This document shows positions 1 to 6,127 of a DNA stretch of 6,127 bases, in pieces (positions within the stretch are counted from its first letter, which is position 1; each line of letters begins with the position of its first letter). The notes under the pieces are model-generated. The model was not told the DNA's origin. It did no database searches and worked only from the letters and a program-made list of their open reading frames with translations. The DNA comes from Marinosulfonomonas sp. Its GTDB lineage: Bacteria; Pseudomonadota; Alphaproteobacteria; Rhodobacterales; Rhodobacteraceae. The position numbers and the translations under genes were made by a program. The DNA lies in contig WGBJ01000371.1 of the NCBI GenBank assembly GCA_015494385.1, positions 1 through 6,127 on the forward strand, written 5' to 3'.

Positions 1-1118
1 CGCGCCAGACCTTCGACAATATCCTCTGTCGCCCGCGCATAGGAAAACCGCAGCGTCCCTGCCCCGCGTTCGGGATCGAAATCCAGCCCCGGTGTCACCG
101 CCACGCCAGCCTTTTGCAAAATCTCGTCCGCAAAGGCGCGGCTGTCGTTGGTCATCTCCGACACATCCGCATAGATGTAAAACGCCCCGTCCGGCGGCGC
201 GATCCTGTCGAATCCCGCTTGCGGCAACCCTTCCAGCATCAACCGGCGGTTTTCGCGGTAAACATCCATGTTCCCTTCAAGCTCCGCGCCACATTCCATC
301 GCCGCCAGCGCCACCAGTTGCGAGGCATGCGAGGGGCAGATGAACATATTCTGCGCCAGCCGCTCGATCACGCGCACATGATCTTCAGGCACCACCATCC
401 AGCCGACCCGCCAGCCGGTCATCGAGAAATACTTGGAAAAGGAATTGATCACATAGACATCATCACTGATCTCCAGCGCCGAAACCGCGCGGCCCTCATA
501 CTGGATCCCGTGATAGATTTCATCGGAAATGAAACTGATCCCCTGATCGGCACAGGCATGGATCAACCCCTCCATCGCCCCCCTGTCCAGCATGGTGCCC
601 GAGGGATTCGCGGGCGAAGCCACGATCAACCCGTCCAGATCCAGCCCTGCCAGATCGGCCGGAACCGGTTGTAAGCGGTTTTCAGCCGAGGTTTGTATCC
701 CCACCGGCGCCAGATCCAGCGCACTCAGGATTTGCCGGTAAGACGGATACCCCGGCTCGCCCAGCCCGACCCGCGCGCCTGCGTCAAACAGCGTGGTAAA
801 GGCCAGAATGAACGCCCCGCTAGACCCCGGCGTCACAATCACCCGCGCCGGATCAAGGTCGATACCATACCATTCCTTATACAACCCGGCGATCCGCGCC
901 CGCAGTTCCGGCAGGCCCAGTGCCACGGTATATCCCATCGCCTGATCCTGCATCGCCTCCGCCAATGCGGCGCGTGCAGCCACGGGGGCGGGCGTGCCGG
1001 GCTGGCCGACTTCCATATGGATAATATGGCGCCCTGCCTCCTCAGCCGCGCGTGCGGCCTCCATCACATCCATCACGATAAAGGGATCAACCACGCTTCG
1101 ACTTGATGTTTTCATCAT
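1..1118 (-). CDS. PLP-dependent aminotransferase, class I/II (fold type I), C-terminus cut by window edge
   Basis: Translating the minus strand from ATG at 1118 gives 372 codons open to the window edge. It has the hallmarks of a class I/II aminotransferase, which moves an amino group between an amino acid and a 2-oxo acid through pyridoxal phosphate in the cytoplasm. Visible motifs are the N-terminal GQPGTPAP stretch (about residue 38), SPANPSGT with Asn171, SDEIYHG with Asp199 and Tyr202 (cofactor ring contacts), SFSKYFSMTGWRVGW with the Schiff-base Lys229 and Arg237, and LRFSYA with Arg357, the expected substrate-carboxylate arginine. The family is usually about 385-395 residues, so perhaps 10-20 residues are missing. 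Two ATG codons are adjacent (1118 and 1115); a G-rich stretch lies just upstream but there is no strong Shine-Dalgarno. The substrate cannot be read from sequence; an aspartate, alanine or aromatic preference is possible. It diverges from the protease gene at 1177 and need not share its function. Confidence 0.93.
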   Translation of the reverse strand, partial: MMKTSSRSVVDPFIVMDVMEAARAAEEAGRHIIHMEVGQPGTPAPVAARAALAEAMQDQAMGYTVALGLPELRARIAGLYKEWYGIDLDPARVIVTPGSSGAFILAFTTLFDAGARVGLGEPGYPSYRQILSALDLAPVGIQTSAENRLQPVPADLAGLDLDGLIVASPANPSGTMLDRGAMEGLIHACADQGISFISDEIYHGIQYEGRAVSALEISDDVYVINSFSKYFSMTGWRVGWMVVPEDHVRVIERLAQNMFICPSHASQLVALAAMECGAELEGNMDVYRENRRLMLEGLPQAGFDRIAPPDGAFYIYADVSEMTNDSRAFADEILQKAGVAVTPGLDFDPERGAGTLRFSYARATEDIVEGLA

Positions 1119-1176
1119 ACCCCCGCAAACTGTGCCAAATTCAGGGGTCTTGTCCCAAGCAATGCGAAGAAGGTCA
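1119..1176. promoter_or_regulatory. Short divergent intergenic region between aminotransferase and protease genes
   Basis: This 58-base gap separates two divergent starts, so it should carry signals for both genes, possibly extending into the coding regions. For the aminotransferase, a TTGACC match to a -35 box (minus strand, 1172-1177) lies 17 bases from a poor -10 candidate, GACAAG (1149-1154). I see no good -10 for the protease gene; its promoter may lie inside the aminotransferase start. An AAGAAGG purine run at 1167-1173 sits 3 bases before ATG 1177 and is a weak, tightly spaced Shine-Dalgarno candidate. The role as a divergent control region follows from the layout; the individual boxes are tentative. 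Confidence 0.35.
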
Positions 1177-2514
1177 ATGGCAGCATTTTTCATTAAACGT
1201 TTTCTACAAGTCGCGCTTTTTCTGGCCGCCCTGACCACAGGGGCCAGCGCCCAAAGCCTGATCCGCGATGCCGAAATCGAATATGCCCTGCGCAAGCTGG
1301 CGCAACCCGTGTTCACAGCCGCAGGGCTGAACGGCAACCACATCAAAATTCTGGTGATCAATGACAGCTCGCTGAATGCCTTTGTCGCCGACAACCAGCA
1401 TATGTTCATCCATTCCGGCCTGATCCTGAAACTGAAAACAGCCGAGGAACTGCAAGCCGTAATCGCCCACGAGACGGCGCATATCTCCAACGGCCATATA
1501 TCCCGACGTCTGTCCAATATGCGCTCGGCCAGAACCGCCGCAGGTCTGGGGATATTGCTGTCACTGGCTGCGGGTGCCGCATCCGGGAATGTCACGGCGG
1601 GCACCGGTGCAGCCGTTGGCGCGATGAGCTCGGCCCAAAGGGTATTCCTGTCCCACACCAGAAGCGAAGAAAATTCAGCCGACCAGTCGGGCGCCCGTTT
1701 CATGGCCCGCGCCGGGATTGACCCGCAAGCGATGGTCAAGGTGCTGGACCTGTTTCGCGGCCAGGAGGTGTTCTCGTCCACCTCGCGCCATATCGACCCT
1801 TACGCCCTGACCCACCCGATGTCGCGCGACCGTCTGCGCGCGGTCAAAGGCTATGCCGCCGCCTATGGCCCACAAGGCAAACCCGATCCGAACGCCGATT
1901 ACTGGTATGCCCGCGCCCGTGGCAAACTGGGCGCCTTTATCCGCAACCCCAACTGGGGCCTGCGCCAAGCCCGCAAGACCAGCTATAAAGACGTGGCCCT
2001 GATGATGAAGGCCGTGGCCTATCACCGGATTCCCAATGTCAAAAAGGCACTGAAAGCAGTGGATGCCTTGGTCAAGGTCCGCCCGAATGACCCCTACGCC
2101 CACGAGTTGCGCGGCCAGATCCTGCTGGAATCACGCAAATTCAACGCCGCCGCCGCCGCTTATGCCAAGGCCGTGTCGCTTGCCCCGCGCGAGGCGCTGA
2201 TCCTTGCGGGCTATGGCCACGCCCTGCTGGCCCAGGGCAACGTCAAAAAGGCGCTGCCGGTGCTGGAAAAGGCCCACGCGCGCGACCCGCAAGATGAACG
2301 CATGATGCGCGATCTGGCATTGGCCTATGCGAAAACCGGCAACAACGGCATGGCCTCGCTTGCCACCGCCGAACGCTATGCCCTGCGGGGCCGCCTGAAA
2401 GATGCCGCCCTTCACGCCAAACGCGCCGCGGGCCTTTTGCCGCGTGGCTCGGCGGGGTGGAATAGGGCACAAGACGTGTTAAGAGCTGCACAAGCAGTAG
2501 CAAAACGGAGATAA
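1177..2514 (+). CDS. Exported M48 family zinc metalloprotease with C-terminal TPR domain (BepA-like)
   Basis: The 445-residue product begins with a Sec signal peptide (basic FIKR, then hydrophobic VALFLAALTTG, likely cut after ASA at residue 25), so it should act in the periplasm. The M48 domain covers about residues 30-225: zinc motif HETAH (His98, Glu99, His102), the downstream ExxxD motif (Glu165, Asp169) supplying the third ligand, and a THP motif (His213) resembling the extra histidine ligand reported for E. coli BepA. A Gly/Ala-rich hydrophobic stretch at 121-155 follows the active site. Residues about 271-420 form roughly four TPR-like helical repeats, the arrangement seen in BepA (YfgC), which degrades or rescues misassembled outer-membrane proteins such as LptD. 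The mature protein has no cysteine. ATG 1177 is preferred for its compact signal peptide and a nearby AGAAGG; in-frame ATG 1162 would add five residues. The DsbA-like gene starts 9 bases after the stop. Family is confident; BepA-type substrate role is inferred. Confidence 0.93.
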   Translation: MAAFFIKRFLQVALFLAALTTGASAQSLIRDAEIEYALRKLAQPVFTAAGLNGNHIKILVINDSSLNAFVADNQHMFIHSGLILKLKTAEELQAVIAHETAHISNGHISRRLSNMRSARTAAGLGILLSLAAGAASGNVTAGTGAAVGAMSSAQRVFLSHTRSEENSADQSGARFMARAGIDPQAMVKVLDLFRGQEVFSSTSRHIDPYALTHPMSRDRLRAVKGYAAAYGPQGKPDPNADYWYARARGKLGAFIRNPNWGLRQARKTSYKDVALMMKAVAYHRIPNVKKALKAVDALVKVRPNDPYAHELRGQILLESRKFNAAAAAYAKAVSLAPREALILAGYGHALLAQGNVKKALPVLEKAHARDPQDERMMRDLALAYAKTGNNGMASLATAERYALRGRLKDAALHAKRAAGLLPRGSAGWNRAQDVLRAAQAVAKRR

Positions 2515-2523
2515 AACCAGACG

Positions 2524-3275
2524 ATGAAACGCTTTATTCTGGCCGCCACATTGGCCGCCACCACCCTGGCCACACCGGCCCTGGCGACCGACATCATGAA
2601 GATGACCGACAGCGAACGCGACATTTTCCGTGCCGAAATCCGCGACTATCTGATGGAAAACCCCGAGGTGCTGCTCGAGGCTATCAACGTGCTGGAGCAG
2701 CGTCAGGCCCAAGCCGAAGCCGTGAATGACGCCACCCTGTTGCAGGACAACGCCGAGGAAATATTCAACGACGGTGTATCCTATGTCGGGGGCAATCCGG
2801 ATGGCGATGTGACCGTAGTCGAATTTTCCGACTACCGCTGCCCCTATTGCAAACGCGCCCACAAAGAAGTGGCACAACTGCTGGCCCAGGATGGCAACAT
2901 CAGGTTTATCTATAAGGAATTTCCGATCCTTGGACCGGATTCCCTGACAGCGGCCCAGTTTGCCGTTGCGGTTCTGTTGCAGGACGGACCGGAAAAATAC
3001 CGCGAGGTCAACAACGCCCTGATGGAAATGCGCGGCGATCCAAGCGAAGCCGCCCTGTCAGCCATTGCCAACGACCACGGACTGGATCCCGTCGCCCTGC
3101 TTGAATCCATGAAAAGCAGTGAGGTGATGCAGGTCATTCAGGCAATCGCGCCCTTGGCCAGCGGTTGAAAATATCAGGCACGCCGACCTTTATCATCGGG
3201 GACCAGATTGTGCGTGGTTATCTGCCGCTGGACAATATGCAGGCCGCCGTCGAAGACGCCCGCAAACAAGAATAA
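2524..3275 (+). pseudogene. DsbA/ScsC-like periplasmic thiol-disulfide oxidoreductase, frameshifted near 3145
   Basis: The first frame runs from ATG 2524 to TGA 3166-3168 (214 residues). It has a signal peptide (cut after ALA, residue 21), an N-terminal helical segment at about 31-65 with YLMENPEVLLEA, which resembles the ScsC N-terminal domain, then a thioredoxin fold with active site CPYC (Cys106, Cys109) in FSDYRCPYCKRAH. Such proteins oxidise or rearrange disulfides in the periplasm. From 3147 the conserved family ending continues in another frame: RALGQRLKISGTPTF, with the cis-proline loop GTPT, then IIGDQIVRGYLP, to TAA at 3273-3275. Adding one A near 3144 rejoins both parts into about 250 residues, a normal length. 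As read, the protein lacks the cis-Pro loop and last strands and gains an unrelated seven-residue tail (IAPLASG), so it is probably inactive unless this is a sequencing error. GGAG at 2507-2510, 13 bases before the ATG, is a rather distant ribosome site. It is probably co-transcribed with the protease gene. Confidence 0.88.
3142..3150 (+). other. Site of apparent one-base deletion in the DsbA-like gene
   Basis: The upstream frame reads GCA ATC GCG here and stops at 3166-3168. If one A is restored (GCA AAT CGC), the reading passes into the frame starting at 3147, which encodes the expected C-terminal DsbA segment with no stop until 3273. The lost base would shorten an AAA run to AA. I see no slippery heptamer typical of programmed -1 frameshifting, so mutation or read error fits better. 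Confidence 0.8.
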
Positions 3276-3289
3276 TCCGGTTGCCGCCT

Positions 3290-3309
3290 TCCCCGCTTTC
3301 GGGCGGGGA
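3290..3309. terminator. Hairpin between converging dsbA-like and ispG genes
   Basis: TCCCCGC (3290-3296) and GCGGGGA (3303-3309) pair perfectly as a seven-base, G+C-rich stem with a six-base loop, TTTCGG. It lies in the 41-base gap between the reconstructed dsbA-like stop at 3275 and the ispG stop at 3317, where a shared terminator is expected. Neither side has a proper U-tract, so termination strength is uncertain. Position and pairing are seen; function is inferred. Confidence 0.5.
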
Positions 3310-3316
3310 TGGCGCC

Positions 3317-4447
3317 TTATTCCGCGGCTTCCGCCTTGGCGATTTCGGCCTCGATCACGGCGGCGCGTTCCTCGACCTGATCAACGATATGTTCAATCAT
3401 TTCCTCGTTGCTCAACTTGTGGCTCTGGGCACCGGCGATGTAAACCATCCCGCTGCCTGCCCCGCCACCAGTGAAACCGACATCGGTCATCAAGGCCTCG
3501 CCCGGGCCATTCACCACACAACCGATAATGCTTAGCGACATCGGGGTTTTGATATGCTCCAGCCGGCGCTCCAGCGTGTCCACCACCTTGATCACATCGA
3601 ACCCCTGCCGCGCACAAGACGGGCAGGAAATGATGTTCACGCCGCGATGGCGCAGGCCCAGCGATTTCAGAATTTCAAAACCCACCTTGACCTCTTCCAC
3701 CGGATCGGCGGACAGGGACACGCGGATGGTATCGCCAATGCCCGCCCACAGCAGATTACCAAGGCCGATGGCCGATTTGATGGTGCCGGAGACCAGCCCG
3801 CCCGCCTCGGTCACGCCCAGATGGATCGGGGCGTCCGTGGCCTCGGCCAGTTGTTGATAGGCTGCAGCGGTCATAAACACATCCGACGCTTTGACCGAAA
3901 TCTTGAATTCGTGGAAATCATTATCTTGCAGGATACGGATATGTTCCAGCCCGCTTTCGACCATCGCGTCAGGGCACGGTTCGCCGTATTTTTCCAGCAG
4001 GTGTTTTTCCAGCGATCCCGCATTCACACCAATGCGGATCGAACAATTATGATCACGCGCGGCCTTGATCACATCCTTTACCCGTTCGGGATTGCCGATG
4101 TTGCCGGGGTTGATCCGCAGACAGGCAGCCCCCGCCTCGGCAGCCTCAATCGCGCGTTTGTAATGGAAATGGATGTCGGCAACGATTGGCACGGGGCTTT
4201 CGGCGACGATTTCCTTTAGCGCCGCAGAGGAGTCCACATCCGGCACCGAAACCCGCACGATATCTGCGCCAGCCTCGGCGCAGGCCAGAACCTGTTTGAT
4301 CGTGGCCGCCGCGTCCGAGGTCAGCGTGTTGGTCATTGTCTGCACCGCAATCGGCGCGTCCCCCCCGATCGGCACAGGGCCAACATGGATTTTGCGGGAT
4401 TTGCGACGGTCAATATCACGCCACGGACGGATCGGGTTATGCGTCAT
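3317..4447 (-). CDS. ispG: 4-hydroxy-3-methylbut-2-en-1-yl diphosphate synthase (flavodoxin), IspG/GcpE
   Basis: This 376-residue protein is IspG, the cytoplasmic enzyme that reductively opens 2-C-methyl-D-erythritol 2,4-cyclodiphosphate to HMBPP in the MEP isoprenoid pathway. The N-terminal TIM-barrel part carries [10 protein letters not shown] (about 32-41), VRVSVPD, ADIHFHY and LRINPGNIG (about 110-118). The C-terminal part carries the 4Fe-4S ligands: SCPSC (Cys275, Cys278), then [10 protein letters not shown] (Cys310 and Glu317), the same three-cysteine-plus-glutamate set and spacing known in E. coli IspG. Length is normal for bacterial IspG and all key residues are present. I start at ATG 4447; the codon directly before it is GTG (4450), a possible alternative. 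AAAGG lies 9 bases upstream of the ATG. The gene is 74 bases downstream of the rodZ-like gene on the same strand and may be read with it, but the gap also holds a possible promoter with an inverted repeat. Confidence 0.97.
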   Translation of the reverse strand: MTHNPIRPWRDIDRRKSRKIHVGPVPIGGDAPIAVQTMTNTLTSDAAATIKQVLACAEAGADIVRVSVPDVDSSAALKEIVAESPVPIVADIHFHYKRAIEAAEAGAACLRINPGNIGNPERVKDVIKAARDHNCSIRIGVNAGSLEKHLLEKYGEPCPDAMVESGLEHIRILQDNDFHEFKISVKASDVFMTAAAYQQLAEATDAPIHLGVTEAGGLVSGTIKSAIGLGNLLWAGIGDTIRVSLSADPVEEVKVGFEILKSLGLRHRGVNIISCPSCARQGFDVIKVVDTLERRLEHIKTPMSLSIIGCVVNGPGEALMTDVGFTGGGAGSGMVYIAGAQSHKLSNEEMIEHIVDQVEERAAVIEAEIAKAEAAE

Positions 4448-4482
4448 CACAGGGGGCCTTTGTTTGGGCTGCTATGGGGGAA

Positions 4483-4511
4483 TAGATAATCACCTGCGCA
4501 AACAGGTGCAA
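4483..4511 (-). promoter_or_regulatory. Candidate ispG promoter containing an inverted repeat
   Basis: On the minus strand TTGCAC (4506-4511) and TATCTA (4483-4488) are 17 bases apart and could serve as -35 and -10 boxes, though each matches consensus at only three positions. A perfect six-base inverted repeat, CACCTG (4491-4496) and CAGGTG (4503-4508), separated by CGCAAA, fills the spacer and touches the -35. It could be an operator, or a weak terminator hairpin for the rodZ-like gene, though no U-tract follows. The repeat is certain; its role is not. Confidence 0.3.
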
Positions 4512-4524
4512 CGCCAAGCTGGGT

Positions 4525-5769
4525 TTATTCGTCCGGCAGTTTTGTAGGATCAACCGAGAGTTCGGCCACCACTTTGGCCAGCTCTTTGTTCTGGGTCAGA
4601 TCGGCAAGCGCATATTTTTCGGTAATCTCGCCCTCGCCCAAGGCGATTTTGCTGACGACCGAAGCCCCCTCGCCTGCCGGACCGTATGTTTTGCCGTTCA
4701 CAGCAAAGTAAACCCCGCCTGCATAACCAGTGCGCAAGGTGGGTGGTTCTTCGGTTTTGGGCAAAACGTATTTATCGCCGGGCTGCATGACTTTTTCAAA
4801 GATCACGGTGCCATCAGCAGACCTGACACGAACCCAAGATTCGCGAACCGCAAAAATTGCCACTTCTGGCACGCCATCCTCGACCACCTTGATCAGGGTC
4901 GGATCAGCTGTCGGTTCGGGCGACATTTCCGGTTGGTCCATTCCGGCCATGATCCGGCGAAGCTCGGGACCGCTCAGGTCGGCTGTTCTCGGTGCCAACG
5001 TGCCAAAGCTGTCGGGGTTCAGCGCCGCAATCGGGCCATCGCGGGCCACCATCACCGGCACTTCCAGTGCCTGCGGTCGATACAGCCGGTCCAGCGCATC
5101 AGGCGATGGGGCAACGAAACCTGTGGTTTCATCCTCGTTCATCGCCAATACATCTTCGCGGCCTGCCAGCGGGTCCATCGTTGCCGCAAGCCCGGGGGCC
5201 TGTTCAACCGGCGCAAATTTCACGCGCTGCACTTCCTGCAGCACGGTCCAGCCACCATAGCCGATACCGCCAATCATCGCGACCAGAACCATCATTGAGC
5301 CGATTGCATTGATCTCGACGCCGGAAAAGAAGGATTCCTTGCGCGGCAGGAACGTCGCGTTCGGATCGGCCAGCGGATCGCGGAATGTGTCGCGTTTTCG
5401 CGCATCACGTTCGGATTTTTGCGCCGCAGCGGTTGATGCCTGCTCGGACATGCCATGCGCGGTTTCGTAATCGCTTTCGTCGCAGAATTTCTGGAACGCC
5501 CATTCCGGATCCATCCCCAGATAGCGCGCATAGGACCGCACATATCCGGCAATAAAACTGGGGGATTCAAAGGCGCTGGGATCGGCGTTTTCAATCGCCG
5601 CGACATAGGTCGCTTTGATCTTTAGCTCACGTTGGACATCCAGCAGGGATTTGCCAAGGGTCGCGCGTTCGCCGCGCATAACATCGCCCAGACGTAGATC
5701 GTATGCATCGAATCCGGCTGGTTTGACTGTTTCTTCAGCCTCTTTGGGCGTAAAAATGCGCCCGATCAT
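4525..5769 (-). CDS. RodZ-like membrane protein: N-terminal helix-turn-helix, one membrane segment, C-terminal DUF4115-type domain
   Basis: The 414-residue protein has RodZ architecture. Residues about 25-95 form a helix-turn-helix domain of the HTH_25 type (LGDVMRGERATLGKSLLDVQ, then YVAAIE and FIAGYVRSYARYLGMDP). A charged linker (about 96-150) leads to one membrane segment at about 154-177 (INAIGSMMVLVAMIGGIGYGG). A Pro/Asp/Glu-rich periplasmic linker of about 125 residues follows, then a beta-rich domain at about 303-377 (ESWVRVRSADGTVIF, GDKYVLP, VYFAVNG) resembling DUF4115. In characterised RodZ proteins the cytoplasmic HTH binds the MreB cytoskeleton and the membrane anchor links it to wall synthesis, supporting cell shape. 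Start ATG 5769 has GGAG 8 bases upstream, a good ribosome site. It lies between hemA and ispG on the same strand; rodZ next to ispG is also the E. coli order. I leave the symbol blank because orthology is inferred from architecture. Confidence 0.85.
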   Translation of the reverse strand: MIGRIFTPKEAEETVKPAGFDAYDLRLGDVMRGERATLGKSLLDVQRELKIKATYVAAIENADPSAFESPSFIAGYVRSYARYLGMDPEWAFQKFCDESDYETAHGMSEQASTAAAQKSERDARKRDTFRDPLADPNATFLPRKESFFSGVEINAIGSMMVLVAMIGGIGYGGWTVLQEVQRVKFAPVEQAPGLAATMDPLAGREDVLAMNEDETTGFVAPSPDALDRLYRPQALEVPVMVARDGPIAALNPDSFGTLAPRTADLSGPELRRIMAGMDQPEMSPEPTADPTLIKVVEDGVPEVAIFAVRESWVRVRSADGTVIFEKVMQPGDKYVLPKTEEPPTLRTGYAGGVYFAVNGKTYGPAGEGASVVSKIALGEGEITEKYALADLTQNKELAKVVAELSVDPTKLPDE

Positions 5770-5832
5770 GTGCCCTGCTCCGATGTCACCACAATAGTCC
5801 CCAAAAGTGTCGACGATTCGCTTTACGCCAAC

Positions 5833-5860
5833 CTATTACGGAATCGTTACCATAAACCAA
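5833..5860 (-). promoter_or_regulatory. Candidate promoter for the rodZ-like gene
   Basis: The 116-base gap between the hemA stop and the rodZ-like start is A+T-richer than the genes around it. On the minus strand TTGGTT (5855-5860) and TAATAG (5833-5838) are 16 bases apart, a plausible sigma-70-type pair placing transcription start some 55-60 bases before ATG 5769. A seven-base inverted repeat (ACGATTC at 5813-5819, GAATCGT at 5841-5847) straddles the -10 box. No convincing hemA terminator was seen in the gap, so read-through from hemA is also possible. Confidence 0.35.
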
Positions 5861-5885
5861 TCAATATTGCACGTTTTCAGATAGG

Positions 5886-6127
5886 TTAGCCCGTAAGATC
5901 GGCGCGATTCAGCGCACATTGCGACCACAGCTCATCCATGGCGTGAACCAGCTTGTCCATCTCCTCGGGGCCATGCACCGGCGAGGGTGTAAACCGCAGC
6001 CGTTCGGTGCCCCGTGGCACGGTCGGAAAGTTGATCGGCTGAACGTAGATACCATAGTTTTCCAGCAGCAGATCGGACAGCATTTTGCATTTCACAGGAT
6101 CGCCCACATGCACCGGAACGATATGGC
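5886..6127 (-). CDS. hemA: 5-aminolevulinate synthase (ALAS), C-terminal fragment
   Basis: The minus strand is open from the right window edge to TAA at 5886-5888, giving the last 79 full codons (a family total near 400). It begins HIVPVHVGDPVKCKM and continues with ENYGIYVQPINFPTVPRGTE, then RLRFTPSPVHGPEE and CALNRADL. This is the very conserved C-terminal part of ALAS, which condenses glycine with succinyl-CoA using pyridoxal phosphate, the first step of tetrapyrrole synthesis in alphaproteobacteria; the RLRFTP arginine fits the substrate-carboxylate position of the alpha-oxoamine synthase family. The catalytic lysine lies outside the window. GTG at 6113 is an internal valine, not a start, because the homologous sequence continues upstream of it. 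It heads the minus-strand run that continues with the rodZ-like gene 116 bases downstream. The second homologue found in some Rhodobacter species (hemT) cannot be excluded from this fragment. Confidence 0.93.
   Translation of the reverse strand, partial: HIVPVHVGDPVKCKMLSDLLLENYGIYVQPINFPTVPRGTERLRFTPSPVHGPEEMDKLVHAMDELWSQCALNRADLTG

Noticed and set aside
114..1106. Plus-strand open frames across the left end (114-674 and 693-1106)
   Set aside because: They are antisense to the aminotransferase, which shows all its catalytic motifs on the minus strand; the plus-strand translations are Arg/His/Pro-rich and look like shadows of high-G+C coding DNA.
1104..1117. Small palindrome TGATG-TTTT-CATCA at the aminotransferase start
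   Set aside because: The arms are only five bases and largely follow from the ATGATGAAAACATCA start codons; too weak to call an operator.
994..1176. Upstream in-frame extension of the protease gene, starting at ATG 994
   Set aside because: It overlaps the aminotransferase coding sequence on the other strand, would put about 61 residues before the signal peptide, and has no family similarity I recognise. Starts at 1177 or 1162 put the signal peptide at the N-terminus.
1204..2877. Minus-strand open frames opposite the protease and dsbA-like genes
   Set aside because: The plus strand there carries signal peptides, HETAH and CPYC motifs, so the minus-strand frames are shadows with no recognisable features.
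3142..3168. Programmed ribosomal frameshift in the DsbA-like gene
   Set aside because: No slippery heptamer is visible at the shift, I see no stimulatory structure directly after it, and DsbA-family proteins are not known to use one. Mutation or sequencing error is simpler.
3208..3535. Separate small genes after the dsbA-like stop (3208-3474, 3281-3535)
   Set aside because: They run out of frame with the recognisable DsbA C-terminus and then antisense to the conserved end of ispG; no ribosome site or family pattern supports them.

Overview
The window looks like chromosomal DNA from an alphaproteobacterium, most likely of the Rhodobacteraceae (Roseobacter/Rhodobacter group). The grounds are the high G+C coding sequence, a 5-aminolevulinate synthase (the C4 route to haem, typical of alphaproteobacteria), and the protein sequences and gene order around ispG. 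This placement is inference from recognition; no database search was run.

There are six protein-coding genes and no tRNA, rRNA, CRISPR array, insertion sequence or phage gene. From left to right: (1) minus strand, positions 1-1118, a fold-type I PLP-dependent aminotransferase that loses only its last few residues at the window edge; (2) plus strand, 1177-2514, an exported M48 zinc metalloprotease with a C-terminal TPR region (BepA-like); (3) plus strand, 2524-3275, an exported DsbA/ScsC-like thiol-disulfide oxidoreductase whose reading frame is broken by an apparent one-base deletion near 3145; (4) minus strand, 3317-4447, ispG, the 4Fe-4S enzyme of the MEP isoprenoid pathway; (5) minus strand, 4525-5769, a RodZ-like membrane-anchored helix-turn-helix protein; (6) minus strand, 5886-6127, the C-terminal end of hemA.

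The window splits into two functional blocks. The aminotransferase and the protease gene diverge from a 58-base gap; the protease and thiol oxidoreductase genes are 9 bases apart and probably form an envelope-protein quality-control operon. That operon converges on a minus-strand run of hemA, rodZ-like and ispG, covering tetrapyrrole synthesis, cell shape and isoprenoid synthesis. A hairpin lies between the converging genes.

Most of this is ordinary housekeeping content, and I see no convincing undescribed system. The observation most worth checking is the frameshift in the DsbA-like gene: it removes the cis-proline loop and C-terminus of an otherwise intact protein. Next come the pairing of the BepA-like protease with the disulfide enzyme and two inverted repeats placed over candidate promoters of ispG and the rodZ-like gene.
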